Assembly (NCBI GenBank): GCA_947486785.1
Contig: CANKUU010000001.1
Coordinates: 310,001 to 374,000 of the forward strand
DNA length: 64,000 nucleotides
Reading direction: 5' to 3'
From: an uncultured Flavobacteriaceae bacterium
GTDB taxonomy: Bacteria; Bacteroidota; Bacteroidia; Flavobacteriales; Flavobacteriaceae
Part shown: in pieces, positions 1 to 8,030 of the stretch
Layout of the letters: every line of letters begins with the position of its first letter
How positions within the stretch are numbered: position 1 is the first letter of the stretch
Position numbers and translations under genes: made by a program
The notes under the pieces: generated by a model
Database searches by the model: none
What the model saw: only the letters and a program-made list of their open reading frames with translations
What the model was told of the DNA's origin: nothing

Positions 1-91
1 ACAAGAAGGTTTGAATAGTCCTTTAGTGGAAGATTTTGACTTTGACGAGAATCTAAAAAGATTAAAAGCGGAAAAAAGAAAGAATGGCTAA
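1..91 (+). CDS. ParD-like antitoxin, C-terminal end (partial)
   Basis: Only the last 29 codons lie in the window; the frame enters at base 2 and stops with TAA at 89-91. The visible tail is acidic then basic and contains an SPLVEDFDFDENL segment, followed by a Lys/Arg-rich end. This resembles the C-terminal toxin-binding arm of ParD/CC2985-type antitoxins, which neutralise ParE toxins and autorepress the operon through an N-terminal DNA-binding fold (not visible here). The stop overlaps the start of the downstream ParE-like gene by 8 bases, which suggests translational coupling and fits the usual antitoxin-first order. The family call rests on this short tail and on the partner. Confidence 0.7.
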   Translation, partial: QEGLNSPLVEDFDFDENLKRLKAEKRKNG

Positions 92-383
92 AGTAATATT
101 AAGACAAAAAGCCATTGATGACCTGAATGACATTTGGGATTATACTTTCGAAAAGTGGTCAGCAAAACAAGCGGACAAATATTATACAACAATAAAATTG
201 ACTTGTAACGGAATTGGGCAATATCCTGAGGTTGGAAAAGAGTATGATGGAATTAGTAATAATCTACTTGGATTAAAATCTGGAAAACATATCGTATTTT
301 ACAAAGCTATTTCGGATGAAAGAATTGAAGTAGTCAGAATTTTACACGAGAGAATAGACTTGAAAAAAAGAATAATCGAATAA
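84..383 (+). CDS. RelE/ParE-family toxin
   Basis: A 99-residue basic protein of the size and layout of RelE/ParE toxins: an N-terminal strand (KVILRQKA), a helical pair with DLNDIWDY and SAKQADKYY, then the beta-sheet with GLKSGKHIVFYKA, a VVRILH strand and a basic tail. ParE members usually poison DNA gyrase and RelE members cleave mRNA; the pattern 'A..DL..I..Y' and 'RILH.R.D' is closer to ParE. The gene overlaps the antitoxin by 8 bases and is followed directly by a long stem-loop repeat. I infer a type II toxin-antitoxin module; the target is not decided by the sequence. Confidence 0.85.
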   Translation: MAKVILRQKAIDDLNDIWDYTFEKWSAKQADKYYTTIKLTCNGIGQYPEVGKEYDGISNNLLGLKSGKHIVFYKAISDERIEVVRILHERIDLKKRIIE

Positions 384-393
384 TAAAAACTAC

Positions 394-523
394 ACCCAAC
401 AATGGCTATAAGTAAATGCTTGTTCTCGCCTACTTCTGAAAATCCTATCTGATTTTTAGCTTGGTGTGTAATTGCAAAGTTTCGTGCTAAACCACGCAAC
501 TACTCATAGCCGAGACGTTAAAA
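394..523. repeat. attC-like imperfect stem-loop element
   Basis: Starting 10 bases after the ParE stop lies a ~130-base element with nested inverted repeats. Outer arms GGCTATAAGTA (404-414) and TACTCATAGCC (501-511) pair at 10 of 11 positions. An inner hairpin pairs CTGAAAATC (436-444) with GATTTTTAG (451-459) at 8 of 9. The ends carry ACCCAAC (394-400), which fits the integron R'' consensus RYYYAAC, and GTTAAAA (517-523), one base off GTTRRRY. The two end boxes complement each other only at AAC/GTT, so this is attC-like rather than a proven recombination site. No integrase lies in the window. Confidence 0.5.
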
Positions 524-582
524 GTACAATTGAGTTAAGTAAATATTATAAACCTATGGTCTATAGTGTTTACTAGTATCCA

Positions 583-1779
583 TTAATCTTCGAAAAAAGC
601 AATGGATGAGCCAATCCAAGTTTCTTCTGTATTATGGGCTACATTAATAAGTTCTCCTTTACTTAATCTGGCGAGGTTTATTACTGGTTTAAAACCATTT
701 ATTTGTTGGTCCCAAATAAATAAAATACGCACTTCGGCTTTTGAGTTTTTTTCTGATTTGGTTTTTAGCGCAGCGGCATAGTTTACTTTTTCTTGAAGAA
801 TATAATTTTCTTTGTCTGTAATAGCAGCTATTTTTTCTTTATTTGGATACAAGTCAATACCTAGCCCAGCAAAAGAAAACAGGGGTTTTAACACATAGTC
901 GTTAAGGTTAATAGTGTCAGGATAGTCGTTAAGGTAAAATGAATTAGGAATATTTTTATGCTGTAGTTTTGGCATCACAGATTTTGATATCATATAAAAC
1001 CAATCGGGGTGTGTAACCCATTCTACATCAACATCATCGTGCAAATTAAATTGAGTTTCAATATCAGCTGTTCGCGAAATTTCGTCAAAAATAACACGGT
1101 TGTATATTCTCTTAATAGGTGTTTTTGTGCCGTTTTTTAGGTAAAAAAGATTTTTGCCTTCTTTCATTATTTTAGTCATGCAAACCACATCTATACCTAT
1201 TGCTTTTTTGGTGGCCCAAAAGTCGATTTTTGTTTTTTGTTTTTCTGGGTACAGTTCCATCAAAATTACATGCTCTTGTTTTTCATCACCTACAATAACT
1301 TTTTTAACTTCATTAATGTATTGTTCTTCATTGAGGTCATTAAAGTAAAAATCAAAGCCCTCTTTAGGCATGCCTGGAAAATTATTTAAAAATGCTTTAC
1401 CCAAAAAAGGTTGGTAAAAAAATAAGGTTGGAAAAGCTTGTAGCTCTATTAATTGTGGGCTGATACCGCCTTTATCATCTTCACATAAGCCAAAATCTAT
1501 CGCTAAAAAGTGTGGGTTGCCAAGAGGTGCAGGAGATTGAATGTCTTTGGGTACAAATTGCGCTCTAATTTCATCAAAATTAAAAGTGCTTAATTGTTTT
1601 AAAATACTATTACAAGTGTCAAAAATTGTTTCTTTAACCGCTTTGCTAATGAAAACTGGGGTTTCTGATAAACGGAAAACAGTACTTTCGCCATAGGTTT
1701 CTATTACCTCATTTTGTAGATTTTCGTAGTGTTCCTTTTTAAAATGGTCGTTGTAATGCTGCCTTACCTTGGGTATCAT
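583..1779 (-). CDS. Putative ATP-grasp-type ligase
   Basis: A 398-residue cytosolic protein without a signal peptide. I recognise no named family with certainty, but several features suggest a permuted ATP-grasp or glutathionylspermidine-synthetase-like ligase: an acidic IELQAFPTL segment near residue 111, YNRVIFDE near 226, a glycine-containing VLKPLFSFAGLGI near 296-308, ILQEKV near 327, an EVRILFIW strand near 349, and an Arg/Asn-containing end (ARLSKGELINVAHN, 370-383). It is the last gene of a minus-strand cluster and starts inside the amidotransferase stop codon (ATGA overlap). I infer ATP-dependent formation of an amide or peptide bond; the substrate is unknown. Confidence 0.55.
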   Translation of the reverse strand: MIPKVRQHYNDHFKKEHYENLQNEVIETYGESTVFRLSETPVFISKAVKETIFDTCNSILKQLSTFNFDEIRAQFVPKDIQSPAPLGNPHFLAIDFGLCEDDKGGISPQLIELQAFPTLFFYQPFLGKAFLNNFPGMPKEGFDFYFNDLNEEQYINEVKKVIVGDEKQEHVILMELYPEKQKTKIDFWATKKAIGIDVVCMTKIMKEGKNLFYLKNGTKTPIKRIYNRVIFDEISRTADIETQFNLHDDVDVEWVTHPDWFYMISKSVMPKLQHKNIPNSFYLNDYPDTINLNDYVLKPLFSFAGLGIDLYPNKEKIAAITDKENYILQEKVNYAAALKTKSEKNSKAEVRILFIWDQQINGFKPVINLARLSKGELINVAHNTEETWIGSSIAFFED

Positions 1780-2612
1780 GCTGGTTGAAGATTTGTTTCG
1801 TTTAAAGTTTTAGCTGCGTTTGCTAAAAACCGTGGTAATATTACTTTGTTTGTTTTCATTATTTTTTCGTCATCAGCAAGTTTTTCTAGCATTAAGCGAT
1901 ATTTCTTTTTGCCATATTTTTTAATTACGAGGGCTTTTTTATCCTTGCGTTCAAAATAGCGGGTCATTCCTTCCGCATCAGCTTCTGGATGAAATTGCGT
2001 TCCTACAATTTCGCTAGAAAAACGAATTGCCATTACTGCTCGCTCTAGCGCTACATTGGGTCTTGGTTTTTCGATACATAAAATATTGCCATTTAGGCTG
2101 TTAAGTTTCCAGTCTTTTGGGCCAATGACTTGGTAATCTCTAGAATCAACTGCATAAAAGGGGTCATCTAAATCTTCGAATAATATTTCGTTTTCACCAG
2201 TTTTGGTTTTAAACATTGGAAAAATACCGAACGAAGTTGATCTTCTTTTAATTACTCGAGCTAAATCCCAATGTAAACAAGCTAGTTGAAATGAGTGACA
2301 AATAAGAAATAAATGTTTTTTATTCTCTTTAGATAAGTTGTGGTATAGAACGCTATCTAAAAAATTAAAATAAGCATTTTCCCAAGGTTCGTTAAGCACT
2401 AAGGGTATGCCTGGGCCACCCGAAGATATAAATATATCATAGTCTTTAACCTTTGGTATTTCTGATTTTACACGAACGTCAAAAATATCAAAACTTCCTT
2501 TAATACCTTTTTGCATTAAAAAATTGCACACTTGCATTTTAATACAACGCATGCCTTCGTTGGCATGCCCGGCATTCATATCTAAAATTGCTATTTTATA
2601 CTTTTTTTTCAT
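1776..2612 (-). CDS. Class-I glutamine amidotransferase-like protein
   Basis: A 278-residue protein with a class-I GATase fold: SSGGPG (63-68) as the oxyanion region, nucleophile Cys105 in LICHSFQ, and His208/Glu210 in GTQFHPEAD completing the triad. The elbow reads C-H-S-F-Q instead of the usual C-x-G-x-Q, so glutamine hydrolysis is not assured; a related gamma-glutamyl-peptide hydrolysis is also possible. It sits between a GCS2-type ligase (69 bases upstream) and the ATP-grasp-like protein (4-base overlap), and has no fused synthetase domain. I infer that it supplies ammonia to, or trims, the product of its ligase neighbours. Confidence 0.8.
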   Translation of the reverse strand: MKKKYKIAILDMNAGHANEGMRCIKMQVCNFLMQKGIKGSFDIFDVRVKSEIPKVKDYDIFISSGGPGIPLVLNEPWENAYFNFLDSVLYHNLSKENKKHLFLICHSFQLACLHWDLARVIKRRSTSFGIFPMFKTKTGENEILFEDLDDPFYAVDSRDYQVIGPKDWKLNSLNGNILCIEKPRPNVALERAVMAIRFSSEIVGTQFHPEADAEGMTRYFERKDKKALVIKKYGKKKYRLMLEKLADDEKIMKTNKVILPRFLANAAKTLNETNLQPA

Positions 2613-2680
2613 CTATCCAAATCCTTTCTTCATTAACGTATAAAAATGAGTTGCCGTCTATTTAAGGGCTATAACTTTAT

Positions 2681-3778
2681 TTATAAGCCTTTATGCGTTT
2701 GTGAAACCACGTACTCCATTACTCTTTTAAGATCACGAGTGTCTTCATATACTTTTAACTGGCGGTCGGCTCCTGATCCTTGTTCAATCATCTGGTATAC
2801 ATAATTTACTTCCGTTCGGCATCCCAATTCATCAACAACATCATCTATAAATTCTAAAAGCTCATTAATTAAAGTTGGAAAAGGAACTTCTTCTTGTTTT
2901 CCAAAATCAATTAATTTAGCCTCTACTCCCCATCGAGCAGCGCGCCATTTATTTTCATTAATCAAGATACGTCGATATGATCTAAAACTTTGATTTTTTT
3001 GGTGTAATTTACTAAGTTTCGCAATTATACATTGCATGAGTGCCGCAATACATATTACTTCATCAACAGTCATAATCATATCGCAAACCCTAAACTCAAC
3101 GGTAGGGTATACAGGATGTAAGCGAATATCCCACCAAATCTTTTTACCATTATCAATACAATTGGTTTTTACCAAAAGTTTTACAAAATCGTCGTATTCT
3201 GGTACCGAAGCGAAATAAGGAGGTATACCCGTTCTAGGAAATTTATCAAATATTTTAGAACGATATGACTTAAAACCTGTTTCTCTGCCTTCCCAAAATG
3301 GAGAATTTGAGGATAAGGCATATAAATGTGGCAAGAAATAACGTGCCACATTCATAATTTGTAAACCTTCTTCTCTATTTGGTATGCCTACATGCACGTG
3401 CATTCCAAAAATTAAATTAGACCGTGCAACATCTTTCATCTCATTTATAAGCTGGTCATACCTTGGGTTAGGAGTAATTAACTGTTCGCTCCAATGTGAA
3501 AAGGGATGCGTGCCTAAAGCGGCTACCTCTAAATCTTCTTTTGAAGCAAGTTCAAAAATTTGTTGTCTTAAATAAGAAACTTCATCTCTGGCTTGGGTAA
3601 TGTTTTCGCAAACATTTGTGCCCATTTCTACCATAGATTGATGCATCTCTTCTTTAATGCGTTCTTTTAAAAAGACCTTTCCGCCATCTATAATTTTAGA
3701 CATCTGAGAATGAAGCTTCAAAGTGTCTTTGTTTAAAATTTGAAACTCTTCCTCTATTCCCAAGGTAAACTTATGCAT
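2681..3778 (-). CDS. GCS2-type carboxylate-amine ligase (YbdK family)
   Basis: A 365-residue member of the glutamate-cysteine ligase family 2 (YbdK/COG2170). It has the N-terminal GIEEEF motif (7-12), whose glutamates bind metal and ATP, the FGMHVHVG segment with His127/His129, and the conserved WWDIRLHP and VEFRVCD strands. The family condenses the gamma-carboxylate of glutamate, or another carboxylate, with an amine using ATP; E. coli YbdK has only weak gamma-glutamylcysteine activity, so the substrate cannot be read from the family. Neighbours are two ATP-grasp-type ligases and an amidotransferase, which suggests a multi-step amide-bond pathway rather than simple glutathione synthesis. Confidence 0.88.
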   Translation of the reverse strand: MHKFTLGIEEEFQILNKDTLKLHSQMSKIIDGGKVFLKERIKEEMHQSMVEMGTNVCENITQARDEVSYLRQQIFELASKEDLEVAALGTHPFSHWSEQLITPNPRYDQLINEMKDVARSNLIFGMHVHVGIPNREEGLQIMNVARYFLPHLYALSSNSPFWEGRETGFKSYRSKIFDKFPRTGIPPYFASVPEYDDFVKLLVKTNCIDNGKKIWWDIRLHPVYPTVEFRVCDMIMTVDEVICIAALMQCIIAKLSKLHQKNQSFRSYRRILINENKWRAARWGVEAKLIDFGKQEEVPFPTLINELLEFIDDVVDELGCRTEVNYVYQMIEQGSGADRQLKVYEDTRDLKRVMEYVVSQTHKGL

Positions 3779-3806
3779 GACCGTTTTGGGGTTTTAATTG
3801 ACTATG

Positions 3807-4964
3807 TTATTTTGTTTTTTTTACTGCTGATTTTTTAGCTACTACTGGTTTTTTAGCTACAACTGGTTTTTTAGGTGATTTTGCAGTAGTAGTTTTTTTC
3901 ACAGCCGTCTTTTTAGCGGGTGTCGCTTTTTTTGCTGCAACCTTCTTAACAGCTGTTTTTTTAACTTCTGAAGCAGATTTTAAACTTGTTTGCTTCGCAA
4001 GAGTAACTTTAGGAGAACAGGCATCTGCTATAAAAGAACCCCAAGACGTATTATTTTTTTTGGGCTTGTGTGCCTTGGCTTTTTCAATAGCTAATTTTGC
4101 CGAGTGCTCTACTATCCAATCAAAATTGTCTTGGCCTACAGAATTAATATCGGCATCTGGTGCTGGGTTACAAAAATCAATTGCGTAAGGTATTCCATTA
4201 CGAACAGCAAATTCTACCGTATTAAAATCATATCCTAAAGCTTTGTTTAATTGTAACGTATAGTCGTGAATGGTTTTCATTAATTTTTCATGCTCTTTAC
4301 CACTCGTATTTGGCGTTGTTGCATAACGTAAATGAGGCTCATTTCTTGGCTCATAAGGCATAATATGCACATATTTCTGGCCCAAAGAATACACTCTATA
4401 GTAATCTTCAAAAACAATTTCTTCTTGAAGCATCATTACCAAATCACCTGTTTCTTCAAGCTTAGCAAATAAATCATCCGGATTGTCAACGCGATATACA
4501 TTTTTCCATCCACCACCGTCATGTGGTTTCATATAAGCTGGAAATCCAATATAATCAAAAATGTAATTCCAATCTAAAGGGTTAGTTAAGTTTCTAAAAG
4601 AAGTCTCAGAAGTGTCTTCTGGTCTTTCTTTAGAGGGTAATAATACTGTTTTAGGAACCGGAATACCTAGCTCCATAGCTAAACAGTTGTTAAAGAATTT
4701 TTCATCTGCGCTCCACCAAAAGGGGTTGTTAATTATGGTAGTGCCCATTAATGATGCATTTTTAAGGTATGCTCTATAAAAAGGAATACTTTGAGAAATA
4801 CGATCAAATATTACGTGATATCCGTAATCTATACCTTGTTGCAATTTATCTATTTGAACGGGTTCTGCAATAATTTCACCTTTACCTAATTCATTTACTC
4901 GATTGATAAATGCCCATGGAAAAGTGTCTTCCATTCCAAATAAAATTCCTACTTTTTTTGCCAT
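3807..4964 (-). CDS. ATP-grasp ligase with histone-H1-like Lys/Ala/Pro tail
   Basis: A 385-residue protein. Residues 1-315 form an ATP-grasp ligase of the RimK/glutathione-synthetase type: an N-terminal GILFGMEDTFP segment, a glycine-rich loop in KPHDGGGWKNVY (146-157), MMLQEE (177-182), and the metal-binding strand pair with TVEFAVRNG (249-257) and AIDFCNPAPD (261-270). Residues 329-385 are low complexity: 21 lysines in 57 residues, arranged as KK spaced by Ala, Val, Thr and Pro like histone H1 or Bacteroidota Hc1 proteins. No stop or frame change separates the parts. It lies 23 bases after an esterase gene and 28 before the GCS2 ligase. Substrate unknown. Confidence 0.8.
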   Translation of the reverse strand: MAKKVGILFGMEDTFPWAFINRVNELGKGEIIAEPVQIDKLQQGIDYGYHVIFDRISQSIPFYRAYLKNASLMGTTIINNPFWWSADEKFFNNCLAMELGIPVPKTVLLPSKERPEDTSETSFRNLTNPLDWNYIFDYIGFPAYMKPHDGGGWKNVYRVDNPDDLFAKLEETGDLVMMLQEEIVFEDYYRVYSLGQKYVHIMPYEPRNEPHLRYATTPNTSGKEHEKLMKTIHDYTLQLNKALGYDFNTVEFAVRNGIPYAIDFCNPAPDADINSVGQDNFDWIVEHSAKLAIEKAKAHKPKKNNTSWGSFIADACSPKVTLAKQTSLKSASEVKKTAVKKVAAKKATPAKKTAVKKTTTAKSPKKPVVAKKPVVAKKSAVKKTK

Positions 4965-4987
4965 TTTTAATGCTTTTATTAATTAGT

Positions 4988-5698
4988 TTAAAAATATTTT
5001 TTAACATATTCTGGAAACATCATTTTCCAGAGTGGCCAATCATGGCTAATCCATTTTTTTTCGTCATACCAATGCGCAATGCCTTTTTCATTTAAGATTG
5101 CAGACATCTCTTGGTTTTTATCTAAACAAATATCCCAATCACTAGTGCCTAAAACAATTTGCATATGGTTGTATTTCCAGCCCTCTTCATTTCGCATGTA
5201 CTCATTTGGACAATTAAAATAAATACGCATATCTTCAGAATTTGGTGCTAAATTTCTAATGCTAAATGCTGCACTCATAGCGATTAGATGTGATACAACA
5301 TCTGGAAAACGGAAAGCAACGTTAGACGCGTGAAAACCGCCAAAACTCACACCAGCTACACCTATTCTGTGGGTGTTACATTCTTTTTGAATAAAAGGTA
5401 TGAATTCATTTTGTAAAAATTGCATGTATAATTCATAATTATGAATTTTCGTTTCAGAGTCGAGATCATCGTTATAGAAAGATAGCATATCTAGGGTTTC
5501 TACATTATACAATTTAACACGACCTTCTTCTACCAAGTCCATAATTGAGCCGTTAAGGCCAAAGTCCGAATTTTGAGTATACTGTCCGCCCGAAGAAGGA
5601 AACATTAAAATAGGGTGTCCCCAATGCCCCGTAACCTCAATCATAATATTTCTATCGAGTGTATTTGAGTAGTAAGGGATATGTTCAATTTTTGCCAT
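4988..5698 (-). CDS. Alpha/beta-hydrolase, esterase (PF00756-like)
   Basis: A 236-residue alpha/beta hydrolase without a signal peptide. It has an early HPILMFPSSGG oxyanion-region segment (28-38), the nucleophile elbow GVSFG with Ser118, and a C-terminal ISHDWPLW with His219 as the probable catalytic histidine. The family includes esterase D-like and Fes-like enzymes acting on esters and peptide-like siderophores. It is the first gene of the minus-strand ligase cluster, 121 bases from a divergently transcribed second esterase, so that gap probably holds promoters for both. I infer hydrolysis or release of the cluster's product; the substrate is not known. Confidence 0.8.
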   Translation of the reverse strand: MAKIEHIPYYSNTLDRNIMIEVTGHWGHPILMFPSSGGQYTQNSDFGLNGSIMDLVEEGRVKLYNVETLDMLSFYNDDLDSETKIHNYELYMQFLQNEFIPFIQKECNTHRIGVAGVSFGGFHASNVAFRFPDVVSHLIAMSAAFSIRNLAPNSEDMRIYFNCPNEYMRNEEGWKYNHMQIVLGTSDWDICLDKNQEMSAILNEKGIAHWYDEKKWISHDWPLWKMMFPEYVKKYF

Positions 5699-5819
5699 TT
5701 TTTATTTTATTCAAAAGTTTAATCACTAGCGTTTTAAGGGGTGCAAAAGTAAAATATTTTTATTAAGAACAATTTTATTTTTTACTATTTGTTATACTTG
5801 CACTTTCTTTCCAGAAAAT
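5699..5819. promoter_or_regulatory. Divergent promoter region between two esterase genes
   Basis: This 121-base AT-rich gap separates divergent starts. On the plus strand TATACTTG at 5793-5800 is one base off the Bacteroidota -7 consensus TAnnTTTG and lies 19 bases before the ATG. No clear -33 TTG or operator dyad was seen. The shared gap suggests joint control of both directions; this is inference. Confidence 0.35.
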
Positions 5820-6629
5820 ATGACGTATAAGATAGATTTTATAAATGTAAGAGGTTGTTTTTTTTCCAAAAAATTAGATCGCAATGTTAAGTTCCGATTT
5901 ACGGCTCCTGACTGTTATACCAAGAGCAAAGATTTGTTTCCGGTTTTGTTGATGAATGACGGTCAAGATTATCATAACATGAATTTAGAGGACACTTTAA
6001 GCGAAGCTTTTGCAGATAAAAATCTTAAAAAATTTTGTTACGTAGGTATATCTTGTAATGAAAATAGAATAAATGAATATGGTACAGCCAGTACCGCTGA
6101 TTTTAAAAATAGAGGTAATAAGGCAAAGGCTTATAACGAATTTATTATTGAAGAGTTTATGCCGTTTTTAAAAGAAGAATTTAAGGTAACAAAAGATCAA
6201 TCTGATTGGGTGTTTTGTGGCATGTCTTTAGGAGGCTTGTCTGCTTTCGATATTGCGTATAACCATCCTAATTTTTTTAGTAAAATTGGAGTTTTTAGTG
6301 GTTCTTTTTGGTGGCGCAAAAAAGCCTATGTTGCAGATGATGTGTTAGATAGGAGTCGTATAATTCTTGATGTTATTAAAAATAGAAAAGAGACGGCAAA
6401 ACAGCAATTTTGGCTGCAGACCGGAACCGCGGATGAAAGCGCAGATCGTAATGATAATGGTGTTATTGATGCCATAGATGACACAAAAGATGTTATAAAA
6501 GAATTACAGAAAAAAGGCTATTCATATCCGGGCGATATCACTTATGTAGAAGTTAAAGATGGTAAGCATGATTTGGCTACTTGGGCTAAAGTATATCCAG
6601 AATTTTTAAAATGGGCGTTTAAAGCTTAA
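5820..6629 (+). CDS. Esterase family alpha/beta-hydrolase
   Basis: A 269-residue cytosolic esterase of the PF00756 type. It shows PVLLMNDGQD (41-50), the nucleophile elbow GMSLG with Ser136, and GKHD with His250 close to the C-terminus. Residues 209-220 (D-R-N-D-N-G-V-I-D) resemble a calcium-binding EF-hand or dockerin-like loop inserted before the last catalytic residue, which is unusual for a cytosolic esterase. The gene is divergent from the minus-strand ligase cluster that begins with another esterase. Such enzymes hydrolyse carboxylic or peptide-siderophore esters. The pairing with the cluster suggests a linked role, but the substrate is unknown. Confidence 0.8.
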   Translation: MTYKIDFINVRGCFFSKKLDRNVKFRFTAPDCYTKSKDLFPVLLMNDGQDYHNMNLEDTLSEAFADKNLKKFCYVGISCNENRINEYGTASTADFKNRGNKAKAYNEFIIEEFMPFLKEEFKVTKDQSDWVFCGMSLGGLSAFDIAYNHPNFFSKIGVFSGSFWWRKKAYVADDVLDRSRIILDVIKNRKETAKQQFWLQTGTADESADRNDNGVIDAIDDTKDVIKELQKKGYSYPGDITYVEVKDGKHDLATWAKVYPEFLKWAFKA

Positions 6630-6855
6630 TATGAAAGTGAATTGAATTAGTTGGTATTCTTAGATATATCGGGTTTCTACACTGTAATGTGATCTAGTTT
6701 TAGTGTTTCTCAATTTCAGCTCCTAGTCCCCAGTAATTAATAGCATCGATTTTTTAATAGGTTTATTTTCAGATAACTAATGCAATTTAAGTGTCCGTCA
6801 ATAGCTTCAGTTGTATATTTCATTATAAACCCTTTAACAGTTCAAGTGGATACTG

Positions 6856-6863
6856 TATATTTG
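6856..6863 (+). promoter_or_regulatory. Bacteroidota -7 promoter element for mrp
   Basis: TATATTTG matches the TAnnTTTG consensus exactly, 22 bases before the mrp ATG. A clear TTG at -33 was not found; TTTAAC at 6833-6838 is the nearest. The rest of the 256-base gap 6630-6885 shows no gene or strong hairpin. Confidence 0.5.
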
Positions 6864-6885
6864 TTGTTTAGAATGAATATATATA

Positions 6886-8025
6886 ATGAAAATTGAAAAA
6901 CAAGCAGTTTTAAAAGCACTTGAAAAAATTTCTGTACCCGGTGAGGGTAAGAATATGGTAGAAAGCGGTGCAATCAAAAATATTCAAATTTTTGGTGATG
7001 AGGTAGAAGTTGATATAACAATTAATAATCCGAGTTTACAAGCACGAAAAAAGACCGAGGTTGAGATTTTAAAAATTATTCATCAAGAGGTTTATGAAAA
7101 GGCTAAGATAAAAATTAACCTAAAAGTTGACGCAAAAGCAGCTGCGCCCAAACCACAAGGTATTAAAGGAAAACCAATACCTGGCCTGCAAAATATAATT
7201 GCAGTTGCCTCTGGTAAAGGTGGTGTGGGTAAATCTACCGTAACAGCTAATTTAGCGGTGACTTTATCAAAAATGGGTTTTAAAGTAGGCTTGTTAGACG
7301 CCGATATTTATGGGCCATCAATGCCTATTATGTTTGATGTTGCTCAAGAAAAACCACTTGCGGTAACTGTTAACGGTAAATCGAAAATGAAACCGGTAGA
7401 AAATTATGGTGTTAAATTATTATCCATCGGATTTTTTACAGAGCCAAGCCAAGCGGTAATTTGGAGAGGGCCCATGGCAGCAAAAGCACTAAATCAAATG
7501 ATTTTTGACGCCAATTGGGGAGAGTTAGATTTTATGTTGATTGATTTGCCCCCGGGCACAGGAGATATTCATCTAAGTATTATGCAAGCAATGCCAGTTA
7601 CTGGAGCTGTAATTGTAAGTACACCTCAAGAAGTGGCTTTGGCTGACGCAAAGAAGGGTGTTGCTATGTTTCAGCAAGATGCCATTAATGTGCCGGTTTT
7701 AGGTATTGTTGAGAATATGGCGTATTTTACACCAGAGGAACTGCCTAATAATAAGTATTACATCTTTGGAAAAGAAGGTGCAAAACATTTGGCAGACGAT
7801 TTAAAGGTTCCTTTTTTAGGCGAGATTCCTTTAGTACAAAGCATACGAGAAGCTGGCGATGTTGGTAGACCCGCAGCGCTGCAAAAAGAAACGGCTATAG
7901 AGATTGCTTTTGAAGCCTTAACCCAAAACGTTGTGCAAGAGGTAGTGCGTAGAAATAAAAGTATACCCCCAACTGAAGCAATTAAAATAACAACAATGGC
8001 AGGTTGCTCTGTCGTTAAAAAGTAG
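6886..8025 (+). CDS. Mrp/ApbC-type Fe-S cluster carrier ATPase
   Basis: A 379-residue Mrp/NBP35 protein. Residues 1-90 are the MIP18/DUF59 domain; residues 100-370 are the deviant-Walker P-loop ATPase with GKGGVGKST (110-118), DADIYGPSMP and a LIDLPPGTGD switch. The family binds and transfers Fe-S clusters in the cytosol. The CxxC found after 'ENMxYFT' in the E. coli protein is replaced here by PEELP, so cluster binding must use other cysteines, for instance the one in the C-terminal AGCSV. It is followed after 5 bases by a NifU-type scaffold and then redox genes, a coherent Fe-S assembly context. Confidence 0.93.
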   Translation: MKIEKQAVLKALEKISVPGEGKNMVESGAIKNIQIFGDEVEVDITINNPSLQARKKTEVEILKIIHQEVYEKAKIKINLKVDAKAAAPKPQGIKGKPIPGLQNIIAVASGKGGVGKSTVTANLAVTLSKMGFKVGLLDADIYGPSMPIMFDVAQEKPLAVTVNGKSKMKPVENYGVKLLSIGFFTEPSQAVIWRGPMAAKALNQMIFDANWGELDFMLIDLPPGTGDIHLSIMQAMPVTGAVIVSTPQEVALADAKKGVAMFQQDAINVPVLGIVENMAYFTPEELPNNKYYIFGKEGAKHLADDLKVPFLGEIPLVQSIREAGDVGRPAALQKETAIEIAFEALTQNVVQEVVRRNKSIPPTEAIKITTMAGCSVVKK

Positions 8026-8030
8026 TAGTT

